Positions 1 through 11,760 are shown, numbered from the stretch's first letter. The stretch is 64,000 nt of DNA from Rapana venosa (GCA_028751875.1 CM054143.1:69784451-69848450); one strand, 5' to 3'. Made by a program: numbers and translations. The notes: a model not told the origin generated them from the letters alone.

Positions 1-276
1 TCTCAAAGCATGCAGGCACACACACACACAGCAAGCATGTGCACACACACACACGCACATACACACATTCACTCGCTCACTCTCTTGCTTACAGTACACA
101 CACAGTAACACACACACACACACACACACAGAACAAATGCACTGCTTACTCAATATATCATCTGTGAGAGAGAGATATATTACATATAATACTATAGTTA
201 ATACACATAACATGACATAAGGGCTATGAATTGCCAAATTGTGTTTAAGGTGGCAATCAATGATAGAGCACAGCAT

Positions 277-575
277 AGGTAAGGAAAGGTAAAGGAGTCC
301 CATAACCTATAAGGTCGTAGGGGAGCGAGGCGTCAGAGACCTCACTTCTCTAGGGCCAGCATATTGAGGGCGGCGCCCATCTCCTCTCCCTCGCTGCTTT
401 ACCTTCCCTGACCCTAAAGAGGGCAGGTACCCATTTACAGCTGGGTGAACTGGGGGAACTGTACTGAAGCCAAGGCGCGCAAACGGTCACCCATCCAACT
501 GGTAACCACGCTCGATGATGCTTAACTTGGCTGGGGGAAAGCAAGTGCTCCGACCACTGAGCTATCCCGTCCCCC
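277..575 (-). mobile_element. SINE family A, tRNA/5S-like head (copy in tandem unit 1)
   Basis: Read on the minus strand it starts GGGGGACGGGATAGCTCAG, a tRNA-like A box (TAGCTCAGTGG). It then has a block resembling the 5S rRNA internal promoter (TTAAGCATCATCGAGC ... GTTGGATGGGTGACC), a body ending in GATGGGCGCCGCCCTCAATA, and a TTTACC/TTTCCTTACC tail. The same family occurs at 2926-3235, 19307-19616, 18767-19028, 52042-52338 and as a scrap at 63876-63937, on both strands, which shows dispersal. Flanks share a short AGCATA that may be a remnant target-site duplication. Confidence 0.8.
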
Positions 576-961
576 TTGATAGCATAGATAGGCTTCAAAT
601 ACAATTTATATGATATTTACTGCCTGAATCACACCTCCAAAATGTTATGGTCATGCTGTAGATCTTTATAGTTTTTATAGTGAGAAACTGAGATTATTTC
701 ATTTTCACTAAGTTCGGGTTTAAAAAATGATATGAGTTTAGACTTAACGTCTTCAGGTTTTCATTTTAAAAACCAACAACAACAGCACGTTCATAAAATA
801 ACTAGGCTATATTATATCTTAACAAAGTTGGATACCCCATCTACTCAGTAAAGGAGCCATGTCTTATTTTCGTTACAACTGCTTTACTGGTCATGTTCTA
901 GCAAATCTACACTCACCAGATAAATACTACCACTTAATCAAATCGAAGCACATGTACTTAC

Positions 962-1085
962 TGAGGTAAGCAGTAAAAATGTCTGCAAAGATGAACGAAG
1001 TGCACAAAAACAGACATGAAGCTAAGGAGAGCACTTTGTCCGGCTTGTGATTGGCTGCTGCAATCACGTGTCCGGAATCCGCCAT
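962..1085 (-). CDS. Candidate first coding exon, signal-anchor or membrane protein (partial)
   Basis: On the minus strand an ATG in a near-ideal context (CCAAGATGGCGG) opens a frame of 41 codons plus one base, ending at a donor-like CCTCA|GTAAGT. The peptide starts MADSGHVIAAANHKPDK and continues with a hydrophobic stretch at about residues 18-40 (LSLASCLFLCTSFIFADIFT), as in a signal anchor or first membrane segment. The frame is also open upstream to an ATG at 1250, but the 1085 ATG has the stronger context and lies in a YY1-like AAGATGGCGG motif. A related but frameshifted copy sits at 12986-13100 (plus strand), and noisy copies lie at about 3710-3770 and 20090-20150. I do not recognise the gene. 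It could instead be part of a dispersed repeat that captured a promoter; no transcript evidence is available. Confidence 0.35.
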
Positions 1086-1239
1086 CTTGGTTTTTCGTCT
1101 GCTACGACAGAACGGCCTGACCGAACGGCCAGTCGCATTGTTTGATAGATGATAGATGATAACTTTCCCCATCTGCAAATGAAGAGATGCTGCACTGGCT
1201 AAGTAGGTAATGATGCTTACGCGTGGTCTTTCCGCGCGT

Positions 1240-1300
1240 TTTTCCTCCATTGGGTTGATACGACGGAAGCACTCAGCACCATGAACTTCTCAAGTGATTT
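1240..1300. promoter_or_regulatory. Possible divergent promoter with CCAAT and paired start codons
   Basis: Between the minus-strand open frame (ATG at 1250) and a plus-strand ATG (CAGCACCATGAACTTCTCAA) lies a short GC-richer patch with a CCAAT box on the minus strand. In the noisier tandem copy the plus-strand ATG is followed 13 bases later by GTGAGT, a donor-like signal, while copy 1 reads GTGATT. A head-to-head pair of short first exons is possible. This rests on motifs alone. Confidence 0.25.
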
Positions 1301-1860
1301 TTTCGTGTTTTGATCGAGAAGCGTTAAACTATTACAAAAAGTTAGATGACATCTGTAGTAAGATGTGTGGATAGACCATAAAAATGTTATAATTGTCAGA
1401 ATTGTGTGTGTGTGTATGGGAGGGTGGGCGGGTGCAAGTGTTTGTGTGTGTGTGTGTGTGTGCGTTTATTGGTGAAGTGGTGGTATTTGGGGTGCCGCAG
1501 GGTGATGATGAGTTGTGATTGTTATCATTTTAATTGTATTCTAATTTTAAAGTCAGGGACTAAATATTTTTTTTGTTTTTTTACTATGATGTTTGTTTAC
1601 ATGTATGTTTTATGTTTAATGATTCATAATGGTGTTTGTTATATTTGCTGTTGATTTTAAAATTGTGATTGTTATATTCTAACTAGATTTCAATTTTAAA
1701 GTCATGGGATTAGTTGTTTGTTTTTTTTACCAGATGTTACATTTTTTATGTCTTATGTTTAATAACTTATAATTGTGTTTATTTTTTATAATTGCTGTTT
1801 GATTTTAAAAATTACATGAATGATTGTTGTTGTGTACTGTGATGTCCTTCTACTTGTTGT

Positions 1861-1922
1861 GCACCACAAATGAATTCTCTCTGTGAGATAATAAAGTATT
1901 CTGATTCTGATTCTGAATTCTC
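1861..1922 (+). mobile_element. 3' end of a CR1/L2-like LINE with TTCTGA tail
   Basis: A GTGAGATAATAAAGTATTCTG polyadenylation-like motif runs into repeated TTCTGA. This arrangement is common at the 3' ends of CR1/L2-type non-LTR retrotransposons or their dependent SINEs. Equivalent sites in the duplicated units lie near 4528-4590 and 20909-20971. No reverse transcriptase is visible just upstream, so this is a 5'-truncated copy or a SINE tail. Confidence 0.45.
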
Positions 1923-2487
1923 ATTCACAATTAGACAAGAAAGGTGTCAGTGGCACCCCAAAGTCAGGCCTAAAGTTAATTAATTATGCAGTGTCATATC
2001 ATTTTTGTTTGTTGATTGATTTATTTTTTTGCAGGCTGATTTCTCTTTCTTTTTAAATTGAAATCGGAATAGATAGCTAGATATCAGTTTACTAGATGTG
2101 TCAAGTTTAATGGAAAATTAAACAAAAAATTATAAGTTTGGGGGAAAAATAAGTATAGGAGACAGACAAATAAAACATGTTTTTATGCATAAATTAATAT
2201 TATGTATTTGAGAGCAAAAAACTATTCAGTCACTCATCTTGTAAAGTAATTCATTCATTTATTTTTTTCATTATTAGCTTTGTGCTTAATATTTTGTATA
2301 TTGTGTTATGTATTTTCAGTTTAAAAGTAGATGTCAACTGCTTAATGTTTTGCTTGTGGCTGCACACATATTATTTCATACATTGTGAAATAAACTTGTT
2401 ATAAAGAAGAAGATGACAACAACAACAATAATAATTGGTCACAAAAACAATGCAAGGCCTCTCTATTTTCTTGTATTGTCATCTCAG

Positions 2488-2532
2488 TGTCTCCAAAAAG
2501 ACAATTTGTACAAAGTGACATCAACATTGCAG
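2488..2532 (+). other. Candidate 45-nt internal exon (tandem unit 1)
   Basis: A pyrimidine-rich TTTTCTTGTATTGTCATCTCAG acceptor-like stretch precedes 45 bases (15 codons, no stop in phase 0: C-L-Q-K-D-N-L-Y-K-V-T-S-T-L-Q), followed at once by a GTAAT donor-like site. The block and its flanks are identical in unit 2 (5149-5193) and unit 3 (21530-21574), while the surrounding sequence is full of indels. I do not recognise the peptide. It may be a micro-exon of a host gene or chance conservation in a repeat. Confidence 0.25.
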
Positions 2533-2925
2533 GTAATACACATCCTGAACAGCCACGCCAAGACGAGTAGAAAAGCCAAGTCGGTTTGAAAAGGAGATGA
2601 AGTGGTTCAGAGAACCATTTGAACGCCCACCCAAGCCAACCTTGTGGGAAACAATCCCTCAAAGCATGCAGGCACACACACACACACTGCACACACACCC
2701 ACGCACCAAACACACATTCACTCCACACTATCGTTGCTTACAGTGACCCAAACACTAACCACACACACACACACACACACAGAACAAATGCACGCTTACT
2801 CACTATATCATCTGTGAGAGAGAGATATATTACATATAATACTATAGTTAATACACATAACATGAACATAGGCTATGAATTGCCAAATTGTTTGTTTAAG
2901 TGGCATCAATGATAAGCAACAGCAT

Positions 2926-3235
2926 AGGTAAGGAAAGGTAAAGGATCCATATTCACTACATAGTCTTAGGGGAGGCGAGGCGTCAGGACCCTCACTTCTC
3001 GAGCCAGCATACACACGAGGGCGGCGGCATCCTCCTCTCCTCTGCTGCATTACCTCCCGGACACACCTAAAGAGGGCAGGTACCCATACAGCACACACAC
3101 ACACACACACACAACTGACTGAAGCCAAGGCGCGCAAACGGTCACCCATCCAAACCTGGTAACCACAGCTCGATGATGCTTAACTTGGCTGGGGGAAAGC
3201 GAGTGCTCCGACCACTGAGCTATCCCCCGTCCCCC
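2926..3235 (-). mobile_element. SINE family A, noisy copy in tandem unit 2
   Basis: This is the same insertion as 277-575, carried by the tandem duplication. Several blocks are replaced by CA repeats: the minus-strand stretch corresponding to CCCCCAGTTCACCCAG is here a run of CA/TG. The 5S-like GGATGGGTGACC block and the tRNA-like head survive. Confidence 0.75.
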
Positions 3236-5148
3236 TTGAAGCATAGATAGGCTTCAAATACACACACACACACATATTTACTGCCTGATCACAACCCCAA
3301 AATGTGATGGTCATGCTGTAGATCTTATAGTTTTTATAGTGAGAAAACTGAGATTATTTCATTTTCACTAAGTTCGGGTTAAAAAAATGATAATTTTAGA
3401 CCTTTTAACGTCTTCAGTTTCCATTTTAAAAACCAACAACAACAGCACGTTCATGTAAAATTACTAGGCTATAATAATATCTTAACAAAGTTGGATACCC
3501 TAAAAAAATCTACTCAGTAAAGTAGCCATGTCTGATTTCTTTACAACTGCTTTACTGGTCAGTCACACAGCAAATCTAACACTCACCAGATAATACTACC
3601 AATTAATAAAATCGAAAGCACATGTACTTTACTGAGGTAAGCAGTTAAAAATGTCTGCAAATATGAACGAAGTGCAACAAAAACATACACACACACACAG
3701 GAAGCACTTTGTCCCGCTAATGATTGCTGCTGCAAATTCACGTGTCCGGAAATCCGCCATCTTGTTTTTCGCTGCTACACAGAACGCCTGACCGAACGCC
3801 TGTCGCATTTTTGATAAAGTGAGTGAGATGATAATCTTTCCGCCATGCTCTATTGAGATGCTGCAGCGGGCTAATAAGTAAGTGATCTTACGCGTGTCTA
3901 GCCGCGCGTTTTTCCTCCATTGGTTAGAACGACGGAAGCACTCAGCACCATGAACTTCTCAAGTGAGTTTTTTCTGTTTTGATCGAGAAGCTATACTTTA
4001 CAAAAGTTAGATGACGATTCTTAGTAAGATGTGGTTGATACCATAAAAATTGTTATAATTGTCAGAATTGTGTGTGTGTGTATGGAGGGGATGGCGGTTG
4101 CAAGGTGTGGTGTGTTTGGTGTGTTGTGGTGGAGTGTTATTTGGTGAAGTGTGTGTTGATGATTGGGCACAAGGGTAGGTTTTTTGTGATTGTTACATGT
4201 AAGTGTATCTAATTTTATAGTCCAGGACTAATATTGTTTTGTTTTTTACTATGATGTTTTTACAATGTATGTTTATGGTTAATGATTCAGAAGGGGTTGT
4301 TTATATATGAGTTGATTTTAAATAATTGTGATTGGTATTATTTCTAACTAGATTTTTCAATTTTAAAGTCATGGGATTAGTTTGTTTGTTATTTTACCAA
4401 TGTTTACATTTTTTATGTCTATGTTAATAACTTATATTTTGTGTTTATTTTTATTATTGCTGGTGATTTCACCAAATTACATGAAAACACACGTTGTTTG
4501 CTTTCGTGATGTCCTGTCTACTTGTTGTGCACCCACAAGGAATTTTCTCCTCTGTGAGATAATAAATATTCTGAATTTGATTCTTACTGATTCTCATTCA
4601 CAATTAACAAGAAAGTGTCAGTGGCATACCAAATCAGGCCCTAAAGTTAATTTAGTATGCAGTGTCATATCATTTTTTTGGTTGATGATTGATTTTTTTG
4701 CACTTGATTTCTCTTTCATTTTAAAGTGAAAACGGAATAATAGCTAATATCAGTTTTCTAGAGTGTCAAGTTTAATGAAAATTAAACAAATAAAATTATA
4801 AGTTGGGGAAAAATAAGTATAGGAGACAGACAAATAAAACATTTTTTGGCATATATTAATATTATGTATTTTGAGAGCAAAAACTATCATTCACTCATCT
4901 GTAAAGTATTTCATTCATTATTTTTTTTCATTATGAGCTTGTGAGTTAATATTTTGTATTATTGTGTTATTATTTTTCATTTAAAAGTAGAATGTCAACT
5001 GCTTGAATGTTTTGCTTGTGGCCGGCAACACATATGATTTCTCTACATTTGAAATAAAACTTGTTTAAAGAAGGAAGAGACAACAACACAATAATATAGC
5101 ACAAAAACATGCAAGGACCTCTCTATTTTTCTTGTATTGTCATCTCAG

Positions 5149-5193
5149 TGTCTCCAAAAAGACAATTTGTACAAAGTGACATCAACATTGCAG
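5149..5193 (+). other. Candidate 45-nt exon, unit 2 copy
   Basis: Identical to 2488-2532, with the same acceptor- and donor-like flanks. In this copy the frame also reads through the donor and stays open to about 5349 (EPFEPHPVQPLVGQTIASIS), so an unspliced reading is an alternative. Low confidence as a gene part. Confidence 0.25.
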
Positions 5194-5409
5194 GTAATGA
5201 CACATCCTGAACAGCCTACTGACAAGACGGATAAAAAGACCAATCGGTTGAAACGAGATGAAGTGGTTTCACAAGAACCATTTGAACCCCACCCAGTCCA
5301 ACCATTAGTGGGACAAACAATTGCCAGCATCTCAATCCGATTTTCATTCTGAGTTTTGAGAATAGGCTTTGGCAAATGCGCCAAACAGTATGGTAAATTT
5401 TTTTCTTTG

Positions 5410-6500
5410 TTCCGAAAGAGAGAGAGAGAGAGGGGGAGGGGGATAGTCAGGGAGGGGGAGAAGATGGAGGGAGAAGCTTGTGTGTGTGTGTGGGGTGAGT
5501 GTGTGAGAGAGAGAGAGAGGAGGGGTTAGACAGGAGGGAAGAGAGGAGGGAAAGCCTGTGTGTGTGTGGGGTTGTGTGTGTGAGAGAGAGACAAGACAGA
5601 GAAGACACAAGGGGGGGGTTAGACAGGGAGGGGGAGAGAAGGAGGAAGAGCTTGTGTGTGTGTGGTGTTTGTGAGAGAGAGAGAGAGACAGAGAGAGACA
5701 GAGAGGGGGATCGACAAGGGAGGGGAGAGAGAGGAGGGAGAGAGCTTGTGTGTAGTGGTGTGTGTGGAGTTAAGAAGAGAGAGGGGGGGGGATAGACAGG
5801 GAGGGGGAGAGAGAGGAGGGAGAGAGCTGTGTGAGGTGTGTTGAGAGAGAGAGAGAGAAGAGAAGAGAGAGGAGGGGGGGGATAAACAGGGAGGGGAGAG
5901 AGAGGTAGGGAGAGAGCTTGTGTGTGTGTGTGTGGGTTGGATGTTGTGTGAGAGAAAGACACAGTGACAGAGAAGAGAGAGGGGGGGGTTAGACAAGAGA
6001 GGGAGAGAGAGGAGGAGAAGAGCTGGTGTGTGTGTGAGAGAGAGAGAGAGGGGGGAGAATAGACATGGAGGGGAGAAGAGGGAGGGAGAGTGCTTGTGTG
6101 TGTGTCGGTGGTGTGTGTGTGAGAGAGAAGAAAGACAGAGAGGGGGGGGGGTTAAGACGAGGGAGGGGGAGAAGAGAGGGAGAGAGCTTAGTGGTTGGTG
6201 TGTTGTGTTGTGTGAGAGAGAGAGAGAGAGAAAAGGGGGGGGATAGACAGGGTATGGGAGGAGAGAGGTGAGAGAAGCTTTGTGTGTGGTGTGTGTGTGT
6301 GTGTGTGCGAGAGTAGAGAGAGAGAGGGGAGGGGGAGGATAGACCGGGAGGGGAAGAAGGGAGGGAGAGAGCTTGTTGTGTTGGTGTGTGTGGTTGTGTG
6401 TAGAGAGAGAGAGAGAGAGAGAAGAGAAGGGGGGGGGAGGATAGACCAGAGAGGGGAGAACGATAGGGAGGAGAAGCTTGTGTGTGGTGTGTGTGTGTGT

Positions 6501-6535
<35 letters not shown>

Positions 6536-6540
6536 CAAAG
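5410..6540. repeat. GA/GT-rich minisatellite, about 12 units of 70-105 bp
   Basis: A core close to GGGGGATAGACAGGGAGGGG recurs near 5442, 5527, 5619, 5709, 5791, 5881, 5989, 6058, 6152, 6241, 6340 and 6441. Between cores come AGAGCTTGTGTGTGTG and then a GA run. The strand is almost purely G/A/T on top, so open frames on either strand (up to 328 aa on the minus strand) are by-products of missing stop codons. The first nine units are repeated at 21791-22603. Confidence 0.9.
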
Positions 6541-6559
6541 AAGAAGAGAGAACAAAACG

Positions 6560-7480
6560 CACACACAAAAAAACGACTCATAACACCCACACCCACCCCA
6601 CCCACGCCACTTCAGGTGCAGAAAAGATGGAATCAAGAACTTACCGGGTACTCGATAAAAAAGCTACACAACGCACATAAACATTCGAGGGCATATTGAT
6701 CTCTCAGTTGGTGAACTGAGATTGCTTTTGTTTTTCAGGTCTACTCCCGATGAATGGCTGTGCTGTGTGGGAAGGCGAAGGATGGCTGGCTTGTCCACAC
6801 ATTGTCTGGGTACTGATGAGCTGACAATCTCCTAACAAAAATATATATATCGATACAACGTTTTCTCTGTGTCCTTAACTTAGCAACTCAATGACTCACA
6901 GGACCATCCAGCGCTAACGACCCACTACCGCCATATAAAAGACTGACATTGTTGTAAATGTTGGAACGAAGAAACAGCGGGGGCTCACATTTATAGACAC
7001 CAGTCACAATTCCGGGAACCATTGGACCCTGTGTCTCGTCAACTTAAGAATGGGTACCCAGTAGCCATTTACTGCGACAGATAAACCACACTGGGATGAG
7101 AGCCCCCAGCAATCTGGCGAGAAAGCTTTTGGCCTTATCTGTCTTTTTTTGACTGTGGCCCTTTGCCTCCCAATCCACAATTCCTAGCACATGATACGTC
7201 ACGTGCTAGGTAGTCACAACATGCACACAACTGCACACACACACACACTATATCCAATTCAGGTGTGCTCGATGTGTGTGGGGGGGTAATTGCCCTCATC
7301 TGTGCTGTCATCTCTGCTCTTGACATGGGACTGTTCAGGGAACTGACTGACATGCACATACCCCCCCAAATTGTACTACCATCCACAAACCATCAAGGTA
7401 TGCGAGGTATCTCAACGGGTCTTGAAAACATGGTTGCTGCTTGAGAAGAATTGACATGAATTTCATTGTGCCACCTCCAA
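6560..7480. other. Non-repetitive stretch without a recognisable gene
   Basis: Mixed-composition sequence between two minisatellites. A TTGCTTTTGTTTTTCAG at about 6722-6738 looks like a splice acceptor, but no convincing coding frame follows. ORFs here are short and show no family resemblance. Confidence 0.5.
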
Positions 7481-7529
7481 AACAAACCGTCACAGACACA
7501 GCTACAGACAGGCCAACACAACAGGACAA

Positions 7530-8080
7530 AGCACTTCCAACCCAAAACATCACAACACATCAGCAAAGCTTTTCCAAACCCAAAACATCAGCACAACACA
7601 TCAGGCAAAAGCACCACCCCACCCAACACATCAGCAACACATCAGCAAAAGCAAACGCCCCCACCCAACACATACAGGCAAAAAGCAACGCCCACCCAAC
7701 ACATCAGGCAAAAGCACCGTCCCACCCAACACATCAGCCAACAACATCAGGCAAAAGCACCTCCCCACCCAACTCATACAGGCAAAAGCACCTCCCCAGC
7801 CCACACATTCATGCAACAACTCAGGCAGAAAGCACCCCCCACCCAACACATCAGGCTACCATCAGCGAAAAGCACCTCCCCACCAACACCATCAGAGGCA
7901 AAAGCACCTCCCCTCCACACAGGCAAAAGCACCTCCCCACCCAACAACTCAGGCAAAAGCACACACACACACAACACATCAGGCAACACATCGCGCAAAA
8001 GCAACTCCCAACTATCACGATCAGCAACACAACAGCTCAGGCACTTCCCAACAACCCAACACTGCAAGCACAAACCACCC
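7530..8080 (+). repeat. 30-bp minisatellite (CACCCAACACATCAGGCAAA unit)
   Basis: About 17 imperfect copies of a 30-bp unit combining ACACATCAGGCAAAAGCAC and CTCCCCACCC. Because 30 is a multiple of three, two plus-strand frames stay open for over 230 codons, giving decapeptide repeats of the type HQAKAPPHPT. Indels of one or two bases shift the repeat between frames, which argues against selection on protein. A plus-strand AATAAA lies at about 8248. Confidence 0.85.
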
Positions 8081-11000
8081 TTAGAAATGTACATACCCAC
8101 CAGATCTTCAAAGGCTATAGAAAGCAATGTCCATACTGCTCTGCTCTTCACTGGCAAGTAGGTCTGGCCCGTGAAAACATAGTAACAAATCTTCCATAAA
8201 ACGGATCCTATAGACCTACAAGAGTACCTTGCATGCATTTTATGTAATAAAAAGCTCCGTACTACAAAAGCTCTTGTTTTTCATTACAACAAGTTACATA
8301 ACATAGGATTTTAAGTAAAATAAATCTTTTGACAACAGAGGAGGATTAAAAGAATGAAATGAGACAAGAAATGAGAGTCCACATGATCCTCTGTGTTGTT
8401 TAAGCAAACCACACACAATCCATACTGGAAGAAAAAGTCATTGATTTTACTATTGTAAGCGTCTGCAAAATAACCCCCCAAAATCATTTCTACCCCAGAA
8501 ACAAAAAAGACAAAAGATAAAAGTAAACCAAACTGGCAGCAAGGCACTTCTTTACTTAAAGTACACAACCCTTTAGTGAAAATGAAAGGTGGGTTGTTGA
8601 GTACTGTTTGATCACATGGACATGAAATATAAGCTTTGTCCACTGAAGTTGTCACCAAAACTACGCTCTGTAATCGGCAAGCTAAACTTGCTATGTGTGA
8701 AACAGTGAAATTACTCCAGACTGATATTCAGGACTACAAAATACAAAGCATTAACAGAGACACCTTACTTACAAGAAAAGAAATACAAAACATCAGAACA
8801 ACAATATAACAATCCGCTTCAAAAAATGCTAAGGATGCCAAAAGTGTGCGTCTCTGGGTTGAAAGAAATGAAGAAGAAACTACATAACCCAATCATTTAC
8901 TTCAAGCGCAAGGGAATTGACATGCAAAACAGTTTAAGCAACAGATTATTTTCTATTATTTGTTCGAATGCCTTCAAAAAGAAATGATTATTAGTATCAA
9001 ACAAAATGATCTGTTGCAAGTCCACTCACCTCCAATACCACAAACAGTAGACTTTTTCTTTAACATCAATTCGAGTCATTGATGACTTGTGAGGCCTATA
9101 CCTGTTGCATGGCAATATAATAGGAGAGATACACAGGTTTTAACTGTTTTCCATGATGCTTGAAAAGGCCAATAATGATGAAGCTACTCTAACCCATATA
9201 TTTATCGAATGATTTAGCAAACTCAGTATGGGCTTGGTGTAATGTTTTCACTTGCTCCTGAAAAACCCTGTATTGTACAATTGCATGTTGAAAAGCATGG
9301 AACAAAAAAATTAAAGGAGTTAGCTGCCAGAGTAGAGAGAGCAGCACGTGAAATATATGCTTACCTCTGTTCTTGAGGCAAGAAGTTGATGAAGCCAAAT
9401 TTAGAAAAATTTTGACTGAATTCAGTGATACTTGATTTTCCAAGCATAATGCCTCTTTTTGACGACACACACTCACACAAGACATATGTAAAAAGCCGAC
9501 TAACTGAATCTGGCACCTCTTCACACTGCTGCAAACCACAAATATGTTAGTCTGAGGACATTCCCCCAGTCTTAAAAAGTACACAATTTATTTTAAACAT
9601 ACAAACACAACAAGCCGTGGATCGCTACTTTTTTTTATTTAGGATCAAGAACAAAGCTTTAGCAATTAATTAAATGTGAAAAAGGAAAACCACCTCTCAG
9701 GCACAGAGAAATTCGCTACAGACTAAAGTCCCTGAGTGTTAGTGGTATCTGGTTCGGGACTAAGAAAGGGAATGGGTTTGTACCAGCTTCATCAGATACA
9801 ATATTGCTCATTATTGCAAAAGGTACCTGACTACAGACAGTGTCAATGTAGCTAGTATGTCCAGACTGTAAGGTTTTGCATACACATGTTTACCTGCACA
9901 TGTACAGATTTCTATCAAGAGCTCTACCATGCCAAACATAACCATGCAGTTCAAAACCTGTCTCTTAGATACACAATTAAAAACCCATCAATTTTAACCC
10001 CGGCACCCAGAAATGTGTTAAATGAATCTGTAGGTAATATACATGACAGAGCCTTTATTTGTTCATCCTCAGAAAGTCAAGAAAATTTTTAAACCCTTCA
10101 TCTGCATAGACAGAGCAGACCAGTTTGAAAAATAGAGAACAACTTCGGGAACAAAGCTTTAATGAAATATGGCATGACTTGAGACACACTAAGTTAAATA
10201 TGCAACAGCTGTGAAGCACTTAAAAGTGTTACATTGACAATATTACATCAACAATGGCTGTTTGCGAAAGGACAATCAAGTTTAAAAGCTATGAGAAAAT
10301 GAACAACAGTTTTTGAAGTGCGTGAAAAGATAACAGTAACAAACATTTTGACAGTCAGAGAAAGTGTTGAAAAGTTTCTTTCAACAAAAAGAAAAAAACA
10401 AAGAAAAGCTTAACCTTGTAACCATAACAAGAAGAAAGTAAAAGTTATCTGAAAATTTACATAAACACGACACCGCCAAAGTTCACTTTGCATGTTAGAG
10501 GAAGACAAAGGAGTACAAAGTGAAGACATCTTTGGCGGCAGTGTTTGTACCTTCCATTCTGGCTGCTGCAAACTGTGATATCTCAGGATGAAAGTGATTA
10601 TATCTTCCTCCATGCAAAGTCAGAATTAAAGATACACTCTAAGATAACAACTAGGTTCTACTCCAGTCTTGCTGAAACAAAGGTCATTGATAGCTTTGGT
10701 AGAATTTGTTCTTTATGTGTATTCCCCTGTAACATTGAAGTGCTTAATTATTGACCACCCTTGTGATTTAGCAAAAGCAACTTTGCTTTAGATTACAATA
10801 TATAGCAACAAACTTCTCTAGCCATAGAGTTGCTATAAACCTCAATCTTAATTGGCATCTTTAAAAAAAAAATCATAAAAGCAAAGGAGTTGTTTAAAGC
10901 TGCTCCTGTTGTATTATATTATGTTCCGCAGGAAGAAGGTGTGTTTTCAATACTATTTTTGAGTATTATTGTTCTTGTAGAAGTTTCAGTGCTATCAATG

Positions 11001-11760
11001 TTAACAAAATGTCTGTACAAACATTTTATTGCCTCATACCTCTGAAAAATTCAGCTAGTATGCTTTTACATTTTCTTTTACAAACTTCAATGGATGCTAT
11101 ACTATTTACGTTGTTAAAACAATAATGATTAGCAATGTACACACACACACACACACACACACTTTGCACATATTTTCGTTTGTGTTCATTCATGCTATTG
11201 TATTAGTATGTCCTGTAAAGATTTGTACAAACGAATCACATGTCAAAATGTCTCTGCATGGGTATATGAGTTATATATATCACACTGCCGTGATCTTGTA
11301 ACATTTTAGGTACTAATTTCTTTCACTTTTTATTCACAAACTCTGAATTCAAAAGTGACATTTGGTACTTGTGAGAAGCAATTTCATTTTCCAACAAAAT
11401 TTTTGTGCCAACTGCCAAATTATAAACAAAACAGAACTGCTTGTGCTTACCATCCTGAATTCTGTTGGTGATCACATACTTGGTACTGATTAGCTGATTT
11501 GGCTAAAAAATTTTATTGGCCCTAATTAAACTTCTTACCACAAATACAGATTGTCCTTCAATGGATTTTCTTTCAGTTTAGTTTATTCTGCTCAATTTTT
11601 GTTTTACACACACACACACATATTTTAATTTTCTCATGCTAGATTTTAGAACATGAAGTGTTTACAGATGACAGAACTGGATACTGTGATTAATGAAACC
11701 ATTGATTGGCAATTCCATATTTGAAATATAAAAATGAACTTTTTGGCTGATTTCATATGA
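8080..11760. other. AT-rich region without recognisable genes
   Basis: Single-copy-looking AT-rich sequence. The longest frame (9189-9584, minus, 131 codons) has no visible domain and irregular composition. A short CA run lies at 11140-11160. It could be intron, intergenic sequence or long 3' UTR; I see nothing that decides between these. Confidence 0.5.

Larger units (their letters stand above)
1..2650. repeat. 2.7-kb tandem unit, copy 1 (cleaner version)
   Basis: The whole stretch aligns end to end with 2651-~5340, beginning with the same CTCAAAGCATGCAGGC start and ending with the same block that holds the candidate 45-nt exon. Differences are mostly one- or two-base indels and blocks replaced by CA runs. 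Copy 1 keeps readable SINE, exon and LINE-tail sequence where copy 2 is broken, so it looks like the truer version. The copy may extend left of the window. Confidence 0.85.
2648..6222. repeat. Exact 3,575-bp duplication, left copy
   Basis: Every base I compared, including microsatellite lengths, matches 19029-22603 at a constant offset of 16,381. The left edge falls at GAAACAATCCCTCAAAGC and the right edge inside a GA run. It contains tandem unit 2 (2651-~5380) and nine GA/GT minisatellite repeats. Exact identity over fast-mutating repeats points to an assembly duplicate or an extremely recent duplication. Confidence 0.95.

Noticed and set aside
5447..6605. Long minus-strand Ser/Leu/Pro/His-rich frames (up to 328 codons)
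   Set aside because: The plus strand is nearly free of C, so stop codons cannot form on the minus strand. No start context or conserved domain is seen.
7441..8199. 252- and 231-codon plus-strand frames over the 30-bp repeat
   Set aside because: Two overlapping frames encode the same repeat shifted by indels, which is not expected of a selected protein.
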